Shown: in pieces, positions 32,200 through 43,800 of the stretch | Layout of the letters: each line of letters starts with the position of its first letter | Numbering within the stretch: position 1 is the stretch's first letter | Assembly: GCA_002786025.1 (NCBI GenBank) | Contig: NHNW01000001.1 | Location: 248,001-312,000, forward strand | From: Zasmidium citrigriseum | Lineage: Eukaryota; Ascomycota; Dothideomycetes; Mycosphaerellales; Mycosphaerellaceae | Length of the DNA stretch: 64,000 nt | Reading direction: 5' to 3' | The notes under the pieces: generated by a model | Databases searched by the model: none | Seen by the model: only the letters and a program-made list of their open reading frames with translations | What the model was told of the DNA's origin: nothing | Position numbers and translations under genes: made by a program

Positions 32200-33450
32200 C
32201 TTCTCGAAGGAAGCGACGATAGCCTAAAGTTCTACTACCTAGATATAGTTCTGCTTTTGTAAGTAAGTAGCGAAGGTATTAGTCTTTATAAGCTTATAGA
32301 TATTGTCGCGCTAGTTTAAGTCTTAGCCGACTATTACTCTATACTAAAATTCTTCTATACTATAATCGTAGGCGTTAGTAAATAGGTGCAGGACTAGCTA
32401 CTTGTCGGTATCGATAATCCTTATACAGTTTAATTTTTCGAGTACTTATAACTACTATCTTAAGTCGGATCGTACTACGTCTAGTAATCGACGTAGTATA
32501 TTAACCCTTCCTTTAAACGTCGCGATAAAAGGCTATAGCCTTACTATAAAGTATTTGCCTAGTAGTAACACTCGCGCCGCCTAGACGAGGTAGCTAGCTA
32601 GTTTCCTTATATCGTCTAAAGTAACTACGCTTAAGAGCGCTTTTGTAATAATGTCCTTAACCCTTATTCGCCTCTCTTGCGACAAGCCTACTATTATATC
32701 GATAGTATTAATTTTAACTCTAAGAACCTCTACTACTAATCCTTCTTTATCCTTACTATTATTACGCGGAATACCTAGCTCTTTAGTTAACTATTTCTAA
32801 GCCTCTTAAACCGCACCTTTCCTATTTAGGCTAGAGTATATTAAATCTTCTAGTAGGAAGATAAAATTATCGAGGTAGTAGAAGGTGTTAGTATCGTCTT
32901 ATCGGAGGCGTTAGTAGAGTAGCTAGTAAAGTACTTCTACGAAGAGGTTAAATATATAGGGCGCGGTACGTAGGCTAAAGGGGAGGTAGTTTTCTTAATA
33001 GTATATACCCTACTATTCGATACTAAGGAGGAAGCGTTATATTATTATAACTAGAATGTTGCGAAACGCGCTCTTAATGTCGCGTTTAATAATAAAGTAG
33101 CGTTTGCCTTTCCTACGGACCGCGTTAATAATATCTTTAAACTAAATATATAAGATAGCTCTATATTACTTTAGTATCCAATCGTTAACTAAATTACCTT
33201 CTAGGTTTAAAAGGTCGTGGATCCGTCTTATACTACCGTCGTACTTTAGTACTAAACCTTAAGGGGATATAATAAGGCTATCTATATTAGAAACCTTTAA
33301 GATCTAGCCTCTTACGAGCTCGCTATCTAGCTAGTTTAATATTTCTTAAGGATTAAGCGTTATAGAGCCGTAATTAAGTTTCTTACGCCTACTAGAAACT
33401 AGGTAGTTACGTAGACCTACCCCTTTATAGCTAATATCCGCGCTAAAGCG
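32200..33450 (-). pseudogene. Reverse transcriptase-RNase H of the DIRS-like element
   Basis: The minus-strand reading has RT palm motifs: KRDIKSAFRNI near 33,070, then LPFSLRTAPYIFNLFVE, then the catalytic box YYLDNFIFL near 32,885 (expected YLDDF, so one Asp reads Asn, a G-to-A change). Downstream are ELGIPRNNSKDKEGLVVEVL, LDDIRKLASYLV and an RNase H-like LFTNAYDYSIEEF near 32,370. Stops occur at expected Gln and Trp codons. Confidence 0.75.
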
Positions 33451-34499
33451 AATAATATTATAAAGTAGTTTTATAAACTTAGTATCTAGGTATTGTCGTA
33501 ATAGGCGGAGCTATACGTTAGCTTTAAGAGGAGTTTTAGATAGTAAGATTAGAACTAAGGAAGAGCAAACGGTATAGTTAAGTAACGTGTTAGGGTAGTA
33601 GTCGCTTCGCCCTAGGCGCAATTTAGCCTCTAGGCGCAATTTAGCTTTATCGTCTTAAAACGCCGTAACGTCGTCGAGTAATAGCGGCTCTTCTTGTCTA
33701 AACACCGCCGTTACTAATTGTAATTGTTACTTAATCTTCTTCTTTAGGCAATCGATCTATTTGTAATCTACAATCTTATATATTTAGTAAACGTGTTTAT
33801 AGAAACACTAGCCTCTGTCTCTTCGTATACCTCTATACTAGTAGTTGCCCTAATTCTAAGACGGGTAAGGAGTTCTACGATACTCTTCCTTAAGCTCTTT
33901 TAAGTCCTTCTTTAGCTTCTTTAAACTTAAGCCTAGCGTTAGTAGAGGTAAACTCGTACGTTTAGCTTAGTTTAGTGTTTACGGTGCTTTAAAGTTTTGT
34001 TCTACGAAAGCTGCTACTATTACTACGTTACTACGTATATACTACGGTAGAAAACGGGTCTTTATAAGTCTATCTAGAATGTCCTATACTTCTAGAGAGA
34101 GGTAGCCTTTAGAGCGTACTTGTTTATAAACGTTAAGCGCTAGTTCCCTTACTACCTCCTATATATAGTCCTCGTAGTAAAAGAAGATCTATTAGACGTA
34201 CAAACTTATTACGCGGAGTAGCATTACTAGTAATTGTGCTTCCGCTTTTGTCGAATACATAATAAACAGGTAATAGCGGAAGATTTCGAAGCAGCGTACC
34301 TAGATAGTAATAGTCTTAAGTAAGGTAAGTAGTATTAGTACCTTTACGACTTTATACTCTCTTAACTCGAAGTTAAATACCTGTTAGTATAACTACGTTA
34401 TGTCTTAGGCTCTATAAGCCTTCGGAAGTAGCTTTACTAAATCGCGACCGTCGAAGTTAAGCGACTAGATACTATTAATATACGAGTCTTCTATAGAGC

Positions 34500-35111
34500 T
34501 GTCCTTATCCTCCTTTATCTATTAACGAGTAGGTATTAGAATCTTACCTAATAGTTTATACGTAATCTACGCTACTTGTTACTAGACTTACTACTACGCC
34601 TACTAAAGAGGTTATTACGCGATAGTAATAGCGTTTAATGTCTCGTAGGTAGTACGCTAATTGTTCTAAATATACTAAGGAGCGTCTAATAGAGGTTAAG
34701 GAGGGTATCTAGGAGGTATATAAGCGGCACCTAGCTAAGCGCCTTACGCGACGCCTTAAGGTAGTACTAGCGCTCTCGCCGGGCTAGCTCTAGCTCTAGC
34801 TCCTTATCTAAACTAACCTAGATTACCTTCTATAAGTAGATCTTTGTCGTCTTCTTCTTACTCTTAATAATTCGTTCGACTAAGAGTCTCTTACGAAGAA
34901 TCTATAGCGTTTAAAACGCGTACGCGATAAGGCGGCCGCCCTCTACCCTTACTTATACCCCGCGGTAGTATAATAACGAGTAAGCGAGTTACGTATTAAA
35001 GCCTTTAGACTAGCGGAAGCTATAGTCGACGCTACTACTTTAAAATAGCGATAGAAACAATAAAGAAGGCAGACATAATAGACATAAGGGCTGCAAAGTA
35101 ATAACGGATAT
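34500..35111 (-). other. Leader / gag-like part of the DIRS-like element, unresolved
   Basis: This lies upstream of the RT on the minus strand and inside the terminal direct repeats, so it should hold the leader or gag. RIP is too heavy for me to read a protein. Confidence 0.4.
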
Positions 35112-35269
35112 CTTAATCGCTCTTAATAGCCGTTAACTATAGAGGGGTAAGGTAGTAGAAAGGAGTTAGGCTATTAGACGAAGGGCTAAGTAGATATCCC
35201 CTCTTTACGTACGGACTAAGCTAAGAACAATTAGTAATTTAAGATTTCGAATAATAGTTAGAAGGCTAT

Positions 35270-35570
35270 AGGACTTTAACGCCTACCTATATAGGATCTA
35301 ATACCTATAGCCTTACTTACTAAGTAGCCTTACTTACTAAATAGCCTTCCTTAGTAAGTAAGGCTATAAGTAGTAGAATATTACGTAACTATTTATAGAG
35401 CCTTCTAGATCTTCTAGAAAATTTATACTTACGTAGGCTAGACTTTATTAGGAACGTTCTATACCCGATTAGGACGCTTAGTATAGAGGCTTCTAGTAGC
35501 TAATAGAATTAACTATAGTTAACTCCTAATTAATTTATATATTAATTCCTATATAATAGAGCGTATAATA
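35270..35570 (-). repeat. Diverged LTR-family copy with half-palindromes
   Basis: The reverse complement follows the order of the 25.1/27.4-kb LTR-like repeats: GCTACTAGAAGCCTC, TAATCGGGTATAGAACG and GTCTAGCCTACGTAAG. The palindrome remnant (CTATAGCCTTACTTACTAAG, repeated twice) is at 35,310-35,370. Confidence 0.6.
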
Positions 35571-37080
35571 CGTTAGTATTACGCGCTAGATATACTTAAG
35601 TAGATAAGTATAAGACGTAATAGTAGTTAAGTCTAACGACGTAACTAAGTAAGAGGAGTAGAAAAGCTTATTAGAAGTAGTAGTACGCGACGCGATAAGA
35701 TAGAACGACTCGAGACAGGTAGAGTATAAAAGGACATTAAACTATATCTACTACCTTAAATTTAAGAACTCGATTCGCTTAGTAGTAGCGGGAAGAGGGC
35801 GCCTTATAACGCCGTTAAAACTTAGATTTTAGAAGCTAATAGAATCCGAGTATTAGTAAGAGGGCGGGCCGTATTAGCGAGAAGAGAGTTCGCCTTAGTT
35901 AAGAAGCGATCGAGTCGGAGTAAAGAATAAGAGGAGAATGGTAGCTAACCGTAAGAAACAAAGAAAAGAACTTAATATCTTAGACTAGCCTAGTCTAAGA
36001 TATTCGACTTCGAAATTTAATAGCTAGCGACTATGCCCTTCTTAGACGATATAAATAAACGTATAGATCTCGTAATATTTTAGCGTGTTATAATAGGAAC
36101 GTTTTCACCGTATCCTCTACGTACGCTAGCCTTTCCTAATCGAATACTAAACGAAGGAAAAAGAGCTAGTAGATATACTCTATTAGGACGTATAAATGTA
36201 ATAGCGTAACGTAAGGAAACTAAATAGAGCGACGCGACGTAGGTATAGGACGCGACGTAGATAGCGGATAGAGCGTATATAGATAATATACTATTAGTAG
36301 AAGAGTATAACGTAAATAGAATAACAAAGTATTATTATCTTATTCTTTAGTCGTATTATTTTCTTACTATATAGTCTATTCTATACTTTATTAAAATTCT
36401 TACGCCTAGATATACTTAACGGTTATGTCTCTTAGGGCTCTTTTAGTAGCTACTAGATACTCTCGTAAGGAGGTACCTACTTTAGACTAGTACACTCCAA
36501 ATTTGCATTCTAGCTCTATTCTCTACGACAATATTATATATTGTCTACTAAAGTTAATTCTAGAAATTAAAGATAATATTCTAGAGAAGTATAAAGACGT
36601 AGAAGATAATATTTAGAAGACTATAAAAAGAATTTGACCTAGAACGTAAGCTACTAGAAGAAGTACTTAAGAGCTTAGATATCTAAAGAGTTTAATAAAT
36701 ATTACCTTAATAAAGTAATAGCTACGAAGTAAGTATATATAGGACGTTAAAAATCTATAGTTGAAACTCGGTAGTATTAAAACGTAGTACTAAATGTTAA
36801 AATCGACGTTAAGATAATATACTAGAAAGCTATATTAGGAGTCTAAAGTAAGAAGCGAGATCGTATTAAAGGGTATTACTAAACGCGCTTTAATCTATCG
36901 CGTATCTCTACGAAAGTATAATTGGCTCGGCTAATAAGTATAAGAAAGAGATATTTAAAAACAAGAGAATTATAGAGATTATACTAAAGTATATTAGTCT
37001 CTATAGTATTTGCTTTATCTATAGTACTAATCGACTAATTATAGTATTTAAGCTTTAGATATTAGGAAGATATAATTAAA
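35571..37080. other. RIP-degraded sequence, unassigned
   Basis: No frame or motif is recognised except the CGCGACGTA cluster. A short open frame near 36,424 (MSLRALLVATRYSRKEVPTL) is followed by lysine-rich, stop-broken sequence and may be a DNA-transposon remnant, but I cannot support a family. Confidence 0.4.
36190..36290. repeat. Small CGCGACGTA cluster
   Basis: Three to five units of the ACGCGACGTAA core (GAGCGACGCGACGTAGG, GGACGCGACGTAGA) are related to the arrays at 29.6 and 37.9 kb. Confidence 0.6.
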
Positions 37081-37084
37081 TAAA

Positions 37085-37418
37085 TAAGCTATATATATCT
37101 AACGTACTATGGGCGTTGGGTTGATTACTAAGCAAGGCTATAGGCGTTGGGACTAGCCCGATTAGGAAAGTACAGCTATTCCTTATCTAGTATAAAGAAC
37201 TCTTTATACCCTTTGTCTCTAATAAAGATATACGTAATCCTATAGCTTTATAACTAAATAAAAACATAATGAAGACACGAAAATTACGTAATCTTAGCTC
37301 TAGATAAAGAGGAAGGAAAGATAAGAATATACGCTCCCTAGGGATTTAGATAGGTTAAGTAACTTAGCTAAGACATTTATAATACTTCTACTTACTTCTA
37401 TAACTAATTTCAATAGAT
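37085..37418 (+). repeat. ~350-bp direct repeat, copy 2
   Basis: Partner of 27,905-28,257, same orientation, same end points, distinguished mainly by transition differences. Copy 1 retains slightly more CA/TG in its right part. Confidence 0.8.
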
Positions 37419-37479
37419 ATATAGTCTAATAGCTAGCTACGTAGATAGGTCTAAAGTAACTATATCCTAATTATTAGTA

Positions 37480-37690
37480 TTAGAAGGCTATAGGGATATA
37501 ATACGGAGGTTAAATAGCTAGTTATATAATCTCCTAGAATTTTCTAGATAACTTTACTTCTTATAGGCTAGACGTAATCGAGAAGGTCTTATACCTAATT
37601 AGGATGCTAGGCGTGAAACCTTCTAGTAGCTACTAGAATTCAATACGATTAATCTCTAATTAATATATAGACTATATAGACTACTTTCTA
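37480..37690 (-). repeat. Diverged LTR-family fragment
   Basis: The reverse complement contains TAGTAGCTACTAGAAGGTTT, CACGCCTAGCATCCTAATTA and GTCTAGCCTATAAG, matching the LTR-like family in order. Confidence 0.55.
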
Positions 37691-37939
37691 GAAGATTTTA
37701 GTTAGACGTACGTATTAGTAAAACGAACGTTCTAGATACAATATCTTTATAGATATAAGGGTGTAAGCAGTCTTACTATATATATTATATAGGATAGTAC
37801 TACCTCGACGCGTATATAAGATATACTACCTACTATAGCGACGCGAAAACGTAACTACGACGCGCTATTTACTAGTCTATATTATAATTATATAGAATAC
37901 CTAATATTATAGTAGAAAGTCGTACTAATAAAACGTAAT

Positions 37940-38680
37940 AGAAGTTAGGGAAGTCGACGCGACGTAATTAGGATTTATATAAAGATCCGACGCGATTAGA
38001 AAGACGTAACGCGACTAGAGAGACGTAACGCGACTTAAAAGACGTAACGTAAGTAGAGGGACGCGACAATAATAGTATAACGCGACGTAAATAGTAGAAC
38101 TCTACGTAACCTAGATATAGTAACGCGACGTAAAGAGAAAGAGAATACTATAATATAGCGAGACTTCGTAAGATAGGTAGACTAGATAACGAAGGTAGAG
38201 ATATATTAGGACGTAAGGAGTAGGACTTAACGCGAGTAAAGAGAATTATACAATATAAATAGAACAACGTATTATAACGAGATTAGAGTAACCTAGAAAA
38301 AGTAGCGCGACGTAGGTAGATAACGCGACGTAGGTATACGCCGTAATCCGAGTAGAATAGCGCGACGCGTATTATAGACGCGTTATAGAAGGAGCGACGC
38401 GATGTAAAAGAATAACGCGACGTAAAAGAAAAACGCGATATTTAAGAATAACGCGACGTAAAGAAATAGCGCGACGTCGACGCGACGTAGAAAAAGACAC
38501 GTACTGTAAATAAAAGAACGCGATATATCTAGGAAAATTTAACGTATATTAATTAACGTAACGTAGAAAAGCTAGCGTAGTATAAGTAGAACGACGTAGT
38601 AAATAGAGAACTACGTAACGCGGGCTAAGAATAGGCGTAACGTAAATAGAACATAACGTGAATAGAATAAAATATAAAGG
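37940..38680. repeat. CpG-rich degenerate satellite array, core ACGCGACGTAA (array 2)
   Basis: About 25 scattered cores such as GACGTAACGCGACTAGA, ATAACGCGACGTAAA and AGCGCGACGTCGACGCG occur over 740 bp, with irregular spacing. It is the same family as 29,565-30,070. Both arrays directly adjoin LTR-family copies, so they may belong to the internal leader of that retroelement. Confidence 0.8.
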
Positions 38681-38689
38681 GAAATTAAC

Positions 38690-39270
38690 TTTAACAAGTT
38701 CTAGGAGCTACTAGAAAGCTTCACGCTAAGCGTCCTAATCGGGTATAGTCTCTTTATTGTTATTAGAGATAGTCTCTAGTAGGGGTGTTAAAGTATTAGT
38801 AATAGATTTGTTACTAATAGTTACTAATATATTAGGTGTAATATTAGATAGCCTTCCTTACTATTAGTAACAATCCGTTATATAATATACCTAATAATCT
38901 CTAAAGGGAGTAGATTTCGATACGTAGTTAAGGATATATAGTTTCTAGAGGTAATAATAGCAGTACGTACGTTATTACTCGCCTTTAATATCTTTTATTC
39001 CTTTTCTTAGATACTATTAAACGTCGAGTTAATACTCTATCGAGGGAGGATCTACTTCCTACAATCTTAGATTAGCCTCGTTACGTACTAATATTCTATT
39101 ACTAATAGGGATATCGTTAGTAAAAGTATAAGGAAGCTATCTTACTATTACTAATAATAACCCTAGTCTCTAGAAACTTTCTAGTTACGTAATACCTAGC
39201 GCCTAAAGCCTTACTTACTATATATTACTATAGGCGTTAGATCCTAATCGTCTTCTAGTATATAACTTTA
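38690..39270 (+). repeat. LTR-family copy split by a MITE-like insertion
   Basis: The left piece (38,690-38,755) matches the TAGAAGGTTCCACGCTAAGC-to-ATCGGGTATAG part of the LTR. The right piece (39,170-39,270) matches the later part (AAACTTTCTAG, GATTACGTAA-like, GGCGTTAGATCC). About 400 bp of unrelated sequence lies between. Confidence 0.6.
38781..39164. mobile_element. MITE-like element with terminal inverted repeats (~384 bp)
   Basis: The left end AGGGGTGTTAAAGTATTAGT is complementary, with mismatches, to the right end (reverse complement AGGGTTATTATTAGTAATAG). Internal GTTACTAATAG and CTATTAGTAAC words form further inverted pairs. The sequence AGTCTCTAG lies on both flanks. No coding capacity. 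Its position inside an LTR copy shows nesting. Confidence 0.55.
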
Positions 39271-39649
39271 ATATAATACGAATATATAGGAGCTACTATA
39301 TAGAAGATACGATTAAAAATATTATACCTTAACTATAGATAATAAGCTTCTAGAAAGCGTCGTTAAGAGCTATTCTATATTCTATAGTTATAGCTAGGTA
39401 GTATAAGATATAGTTATAAAGGGTAGTATTAAGAAAGTAGTAGAAAAAAGTAATATTAGAAAATAAAACTAAGTAGTAAAGTTGTACTAAAAGGCGTTAT
39501 ACTATTAAAAGACAGTCTATATACGCGCTATCTCGTACCTACGTATATTTATAGCGAGCTTTTAAAGATATTAATTTTACGAATAGCGCTCTAATAAAGC
39601 GTACCTATCTATAAGACTACAATTAGCTAGGCTAAAGAGTATAGGAAGT

Positions 39650-39830
39650 AGACGTTACTTTAGGTAGACTAAGTTAGGTTAGGTATATATTATAGGCGGG
39701 TACTTAGTATATACCTAGAAACCTAGGGATATAGTTTAGGTAAATTAGTCGAAATACCTAACTATAGAGAATATTAGGTAACACTAAATATAACGGGTTA
39801 CTATATACGAAATATAGGTATAATTCAATT
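39650..39830 (+). repeat. Left member of a diverged inverted repeat pair
   Basis: Two words, ACTTTAGGTAGACTAAGTTA and ACGGGTTACTATATACGAAA, about 140 bp apart, recur in the same order and similar spacing on the opposite strand at 63,240-63,440. The sequence is low-complexity, so similarity by chance cannot be excluded. Confidence 0.4.
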
Positions 39831-40829
39831 ATAAGTATCGAAATATTAGGGTAAAAACACCTGCCCTAGTCGTGCACTAGCTAAATAAGTATACCTAGGT
39901 ATATAAGAGGACGGTAAAAGCTATCTATAGGTCCTAACTACGGGGGGTCTAGTATTACGTAACTATATAGTACTAAATAAATATAGCTAGTAGATAAGTA
40001 ATATAGGTAATATAAAGATAACTAGTATATCTCTATATACTAAAGAAGGTATAGAGGCTTAGTATAACGTTAAATAGAGATAATAAAAATACCTATCCTT
40101 ATAGTATTATATACTAACTACGGCTACTAACTATAGCTATAAAAAAAGGGTCCTTTTTCCTATAGGGATACCTTAGCTTAATAGGATACTAGGAGGCTAA
40201 AAAAAGATCTATACTAGTAGCGTAGTAGTAGTTTAATAAAAAGTCTTAATTAGATATACTAGTAGAAATACTTAAATATCTAAATAGATACTTCTAGTAT
40301 ATAAGCTCGTCTCCTACAGAAGGTGAATCTATTTAAAGATAAGCTACTTGTATACGCTTAATAGACCTAAACGTCCTTTTAGAGGCGTAGCTATAGCGTA
40401 GCTTTAAGTAGATCTACTTTCTATAGAAGAGGAGTAGTAGGAACTACTTAGCTAACCCGCCTAAATACTTACACGAGTATATCTACTACTAGATCTAATT
40501 GGACGACGATAATTCTAATATATATAAATAGCCTAATATAGTATAGTTATAATAGGCTATATAGCCTAACTTTAAGCTAAATCGTTCTATTAATCGATTT
40601 AATAGGGCGTTATTACGTTATCGAGTCCGTTTCGCTTTTAGAGTAGATAATATTATTATAGTAAGAGCGTTAGAAGTAGTCGTCCAAGACGTAGGAGTAG
40701 ATACGATAGAGTTAGGTACGCTATTAGGTAAAGATAATAGTACTACGTAATAAGTTATAACTTTAAATACCCTAGTACTAAACTAGACTAATAGTAATTC
40801 TACGCTTAAGTTTACTTTAAATAAAGTAG
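39831..40829. other. RIP-degraded sequence, unassigned
   Basis: Contains one doubled TACTAACTACGG-type motif (40,110-40,138). No protein motif is recognised. Confidence 0.4.
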
Positions 40830-43800
40830 TATATATTATATACTAGTACTAGTATTAAGAAAAGTAAGAGCCCTAAACGTAGCTCTAAGCGTATAAAAAG
40901 CGTAGTTTTCGAATCGTAGAAGTATATATACTATAGAGGAACTAAAAAAACGCGTATTTTAGCGCGTTTAGGGCGCCTATATAGTACTATACGGCTAGGT
41001 AGTCGTCGACGGTCGACGTACGTCTCTAGGAGGTTACCTTCGTTAAGAGTAATAGGCTCTCCCTTTACCCTTAGTATTAGAGGAAGGGAAGAAAGTATAT
41101 CCTTACTAGAAGAAAAGGTAGCTAGTAAGAGGGTAGGAGCTAAGCTCTAAAAGAGGAAGGTACGCTAGGTAATATACTGTTTTAACGTTATTACTTAGTC
41201 GTTTTAGTTTCTAGTATACTATATAGAGCTATTTACGCCGCTAGCTATAGCTACTAACTACGGGTTAGGTTATATTCGTAGGAAAGCTCTACTATATATA
41301 AGGTATACTCCTAACTACGTAAGAGCGCCTACTATTTTTCTAAGGCCTTACTAAGAGGATCTTTAAGGCTAAGGATTAAGTCTAGGGCCCCTATAGCGCT
41401 AGAAAGCGCGTACTAAGCGTATTATTCTACCTACTACTTTTACGTTAGCCTAAATATACGTATCCTAAGCGCTAATAGGCGTAGAAAGGGCGCTTTAAGA
41501 GCTTAGCGTAGTAGTAGTAGTTAGTTAGAAGGTAGCCCTTATTAGGGCAATTTCTATAAGCTCTTCGTCCTTACCCTTATATTTATCGAGACTAAAGATC
41601 TTTAATATATACCCTAAACTAGAGGCACTAGTCCTAAATCTAACTAGTAGCAATTCCTTACTTACGTCTACTAACTCTACTTAAATAAAATAGTATATAT
41701 ATAATATACTAGTACTAGGGAAGGTAAGAGCCCTAAACGTACCTCTAAGTATATAAAAAGCGTAGTTTCTAAATCGTAGAAGCTTATATAGTATAAAAGA
41801 ACTAAGAAAACGCGCGAATAAGCGCGTTTAGGGCGCTTATATAGTACTAGGTGGTAACTAGCAGTCGTCTACGTACGTCTAGAGTAGGTTACCGTCGTCG
41901 TCGAGCGTAATAGGCTCTCGCTTCACCCTAGGTATTAGAGAAAGGGAAGAAAGCGTGTCCTTACTAGGAGAAATATTAGGAGGTAGGGAAGAATATCCGA
42001 AAGAGGAAGGTACGCTTAGTAATAATAGTAATAGCTAACGTTATAATATAGTACTTTAGCTTTTAGTAGCTAGTATAGAGCTATTTACGCCGCTAGCTAT
42101 AGCTACTAACTATAGGTAAGCTATATTTATACTTAGTAGATATAGTGTACTATATATATTCTTTAGTAGTTAAGCTAGATCTTACTTCTATATAGCGCTA
42201 TTCTAGGCGTTTTTAGTAAGATTATACGCCCTATATATAATCCTAAGCGTATACGAAGCGTATTAATAGACTCGCTATAGCTATTTTATATATAAAATAC
42301 TATTATAGCGTACAATTAAGCGTAGTAAGCGCGCTTATCTAGGACCTATATACGTAAAGGGGTAGTAGGTAGTAGCTTTTATAGGTGCGATTCCTATTAG
42401 CTCTTCGTCCTTACTATACTCTTCTTATTAAGATTAAGCTCTAAATTAAGGCGAGCTAAGATATATACCCTTAGGAAGGCACTAGTCCTAAAGCGGACTA
42501 GTTGTAATTAAACGCTTACTTACTATTTACGCTTAGAATAAAGTACTATATATAGTACTAATATTAGAAAAGGTAAGAGCTCTAGATACGCTCCTAAGCG
42601 CGTATAAAGCGCAAAATTCTACCCGCGTATCCTATTATAGTTAAAAACTATCTAAGCTAAGCGCTAATAAGCGTAGAAAGGGCGCTTCTAAGGCTTAATC
42701 TAGCGGCCGTAGCTAGTTAGGAAGTAGCGGCTACTAGCTAGACTTATAAGGTCCTTATTTTCGCTCTAGTTAACTCTCTTATTAAAGCTAAGCTCTTAAA
42801 TATATACCCTAGTCTAAGAATCCTAATCCTAATTTAGATTAGCGTTAATTAAACGTCTACCGTCGCTTAAAACAAAGTAGTCTATAGTAATAAACGAGAA
42901 CTAAATTTAGAAAAGTAAGAGCCCTAAACGTACCTCTAAGCGTACGAAAAGCGTAGTTTTCGAATTATAGAAGCTTATATAGTATAGAGGATCTAGGAAA
43001 ACGCGTATTTAAGCGCGTTTAGGGCGCCTATATAGTAATATACGGCTAGGCGGTCGTAACGGGTTATCTACGTACGTCTATAGAAGGTCGCTATCGTCGT
43101 CGAGAGAGATAGGCTCTCTCTTTACCCTTAGTATTAAAGGAAAGGAAGCGATCTTTTACTCGATAGAAGAAAAGATAAGTATACTAGAAGGGCTCCTAAA
43201 TAGGAAGGTACGCTAGGCGGTAATAGGAGGAGTATAACGTTATATATTACCGTATTTAGTTACTAGCGGCTTATATAGAGCTATTCGCGCTACTAGCTAT
43301 AGCTACTAACTATAGGTAAGCGTAGTTAACTTCCTAGAAGATATTACCCCCTTAGTAAGCTAAACGCCTCTTAGTTCGTATTAAGCGTATATTAAGCGCG
43401 TATTCCGTTATATAGTATCGATAGAGGTAGGACCTTACGCTAAAGAAGCGCTTAGGAGGTAGCTTAGGGCGTTTTTAATATTATTAGGGGCGATACTAAG
43501 GCTTCGTTACCTACGTAGTCGCCGAGTTAGCGCGAGCTATTATATACGACGTTATCGCTATCGTCGTTAAGTAGATTAAACTAGCTTCGATAATCTTTAA
43601 TATAAGTTTTAAGGAACGGATACGAAAGGTACTAGTTAGAAATAGGACTAGCGCTCTCGCTTAGCTCGCCTAGCCTTAAAACATATATAGCTATTTATTA
43701 GTACTAATCTTCCGCCTAACTTCCTTTCTTCTACTAGGTCCCTAATAACACCTTAAAGCCGACTACGAGACTACCGCGTCTACGTACGGACTACTATATA

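Larger units (their letters stand above)
30650..35226 (-). mobile_element. Tyrosine-recombinase (DIRS-like) retrotransposon, nearly full length, RIP-degraded
   Basis: The minus strand carries RT, RNase H and then a tyrosine recombinase in that order, with no DDE integrase. The body is bounded by ~115-bp direct repeats (30,650-30,770 and 35,112-35,226). A further 20-bp word, GAACAATTAGTAATTTAAGA, lies just outside each (30,588 and 35,224). Its outer position suggests a target duplication or a split-repeat arrangement. Elements of this class insert by recombination of a circular intermediate. Confidence 0.75.

Noticed and set aside
32402..32584. 60-codon plus ORF
   Set aside because: Antisense to the RNase H part of the YR retroelement.
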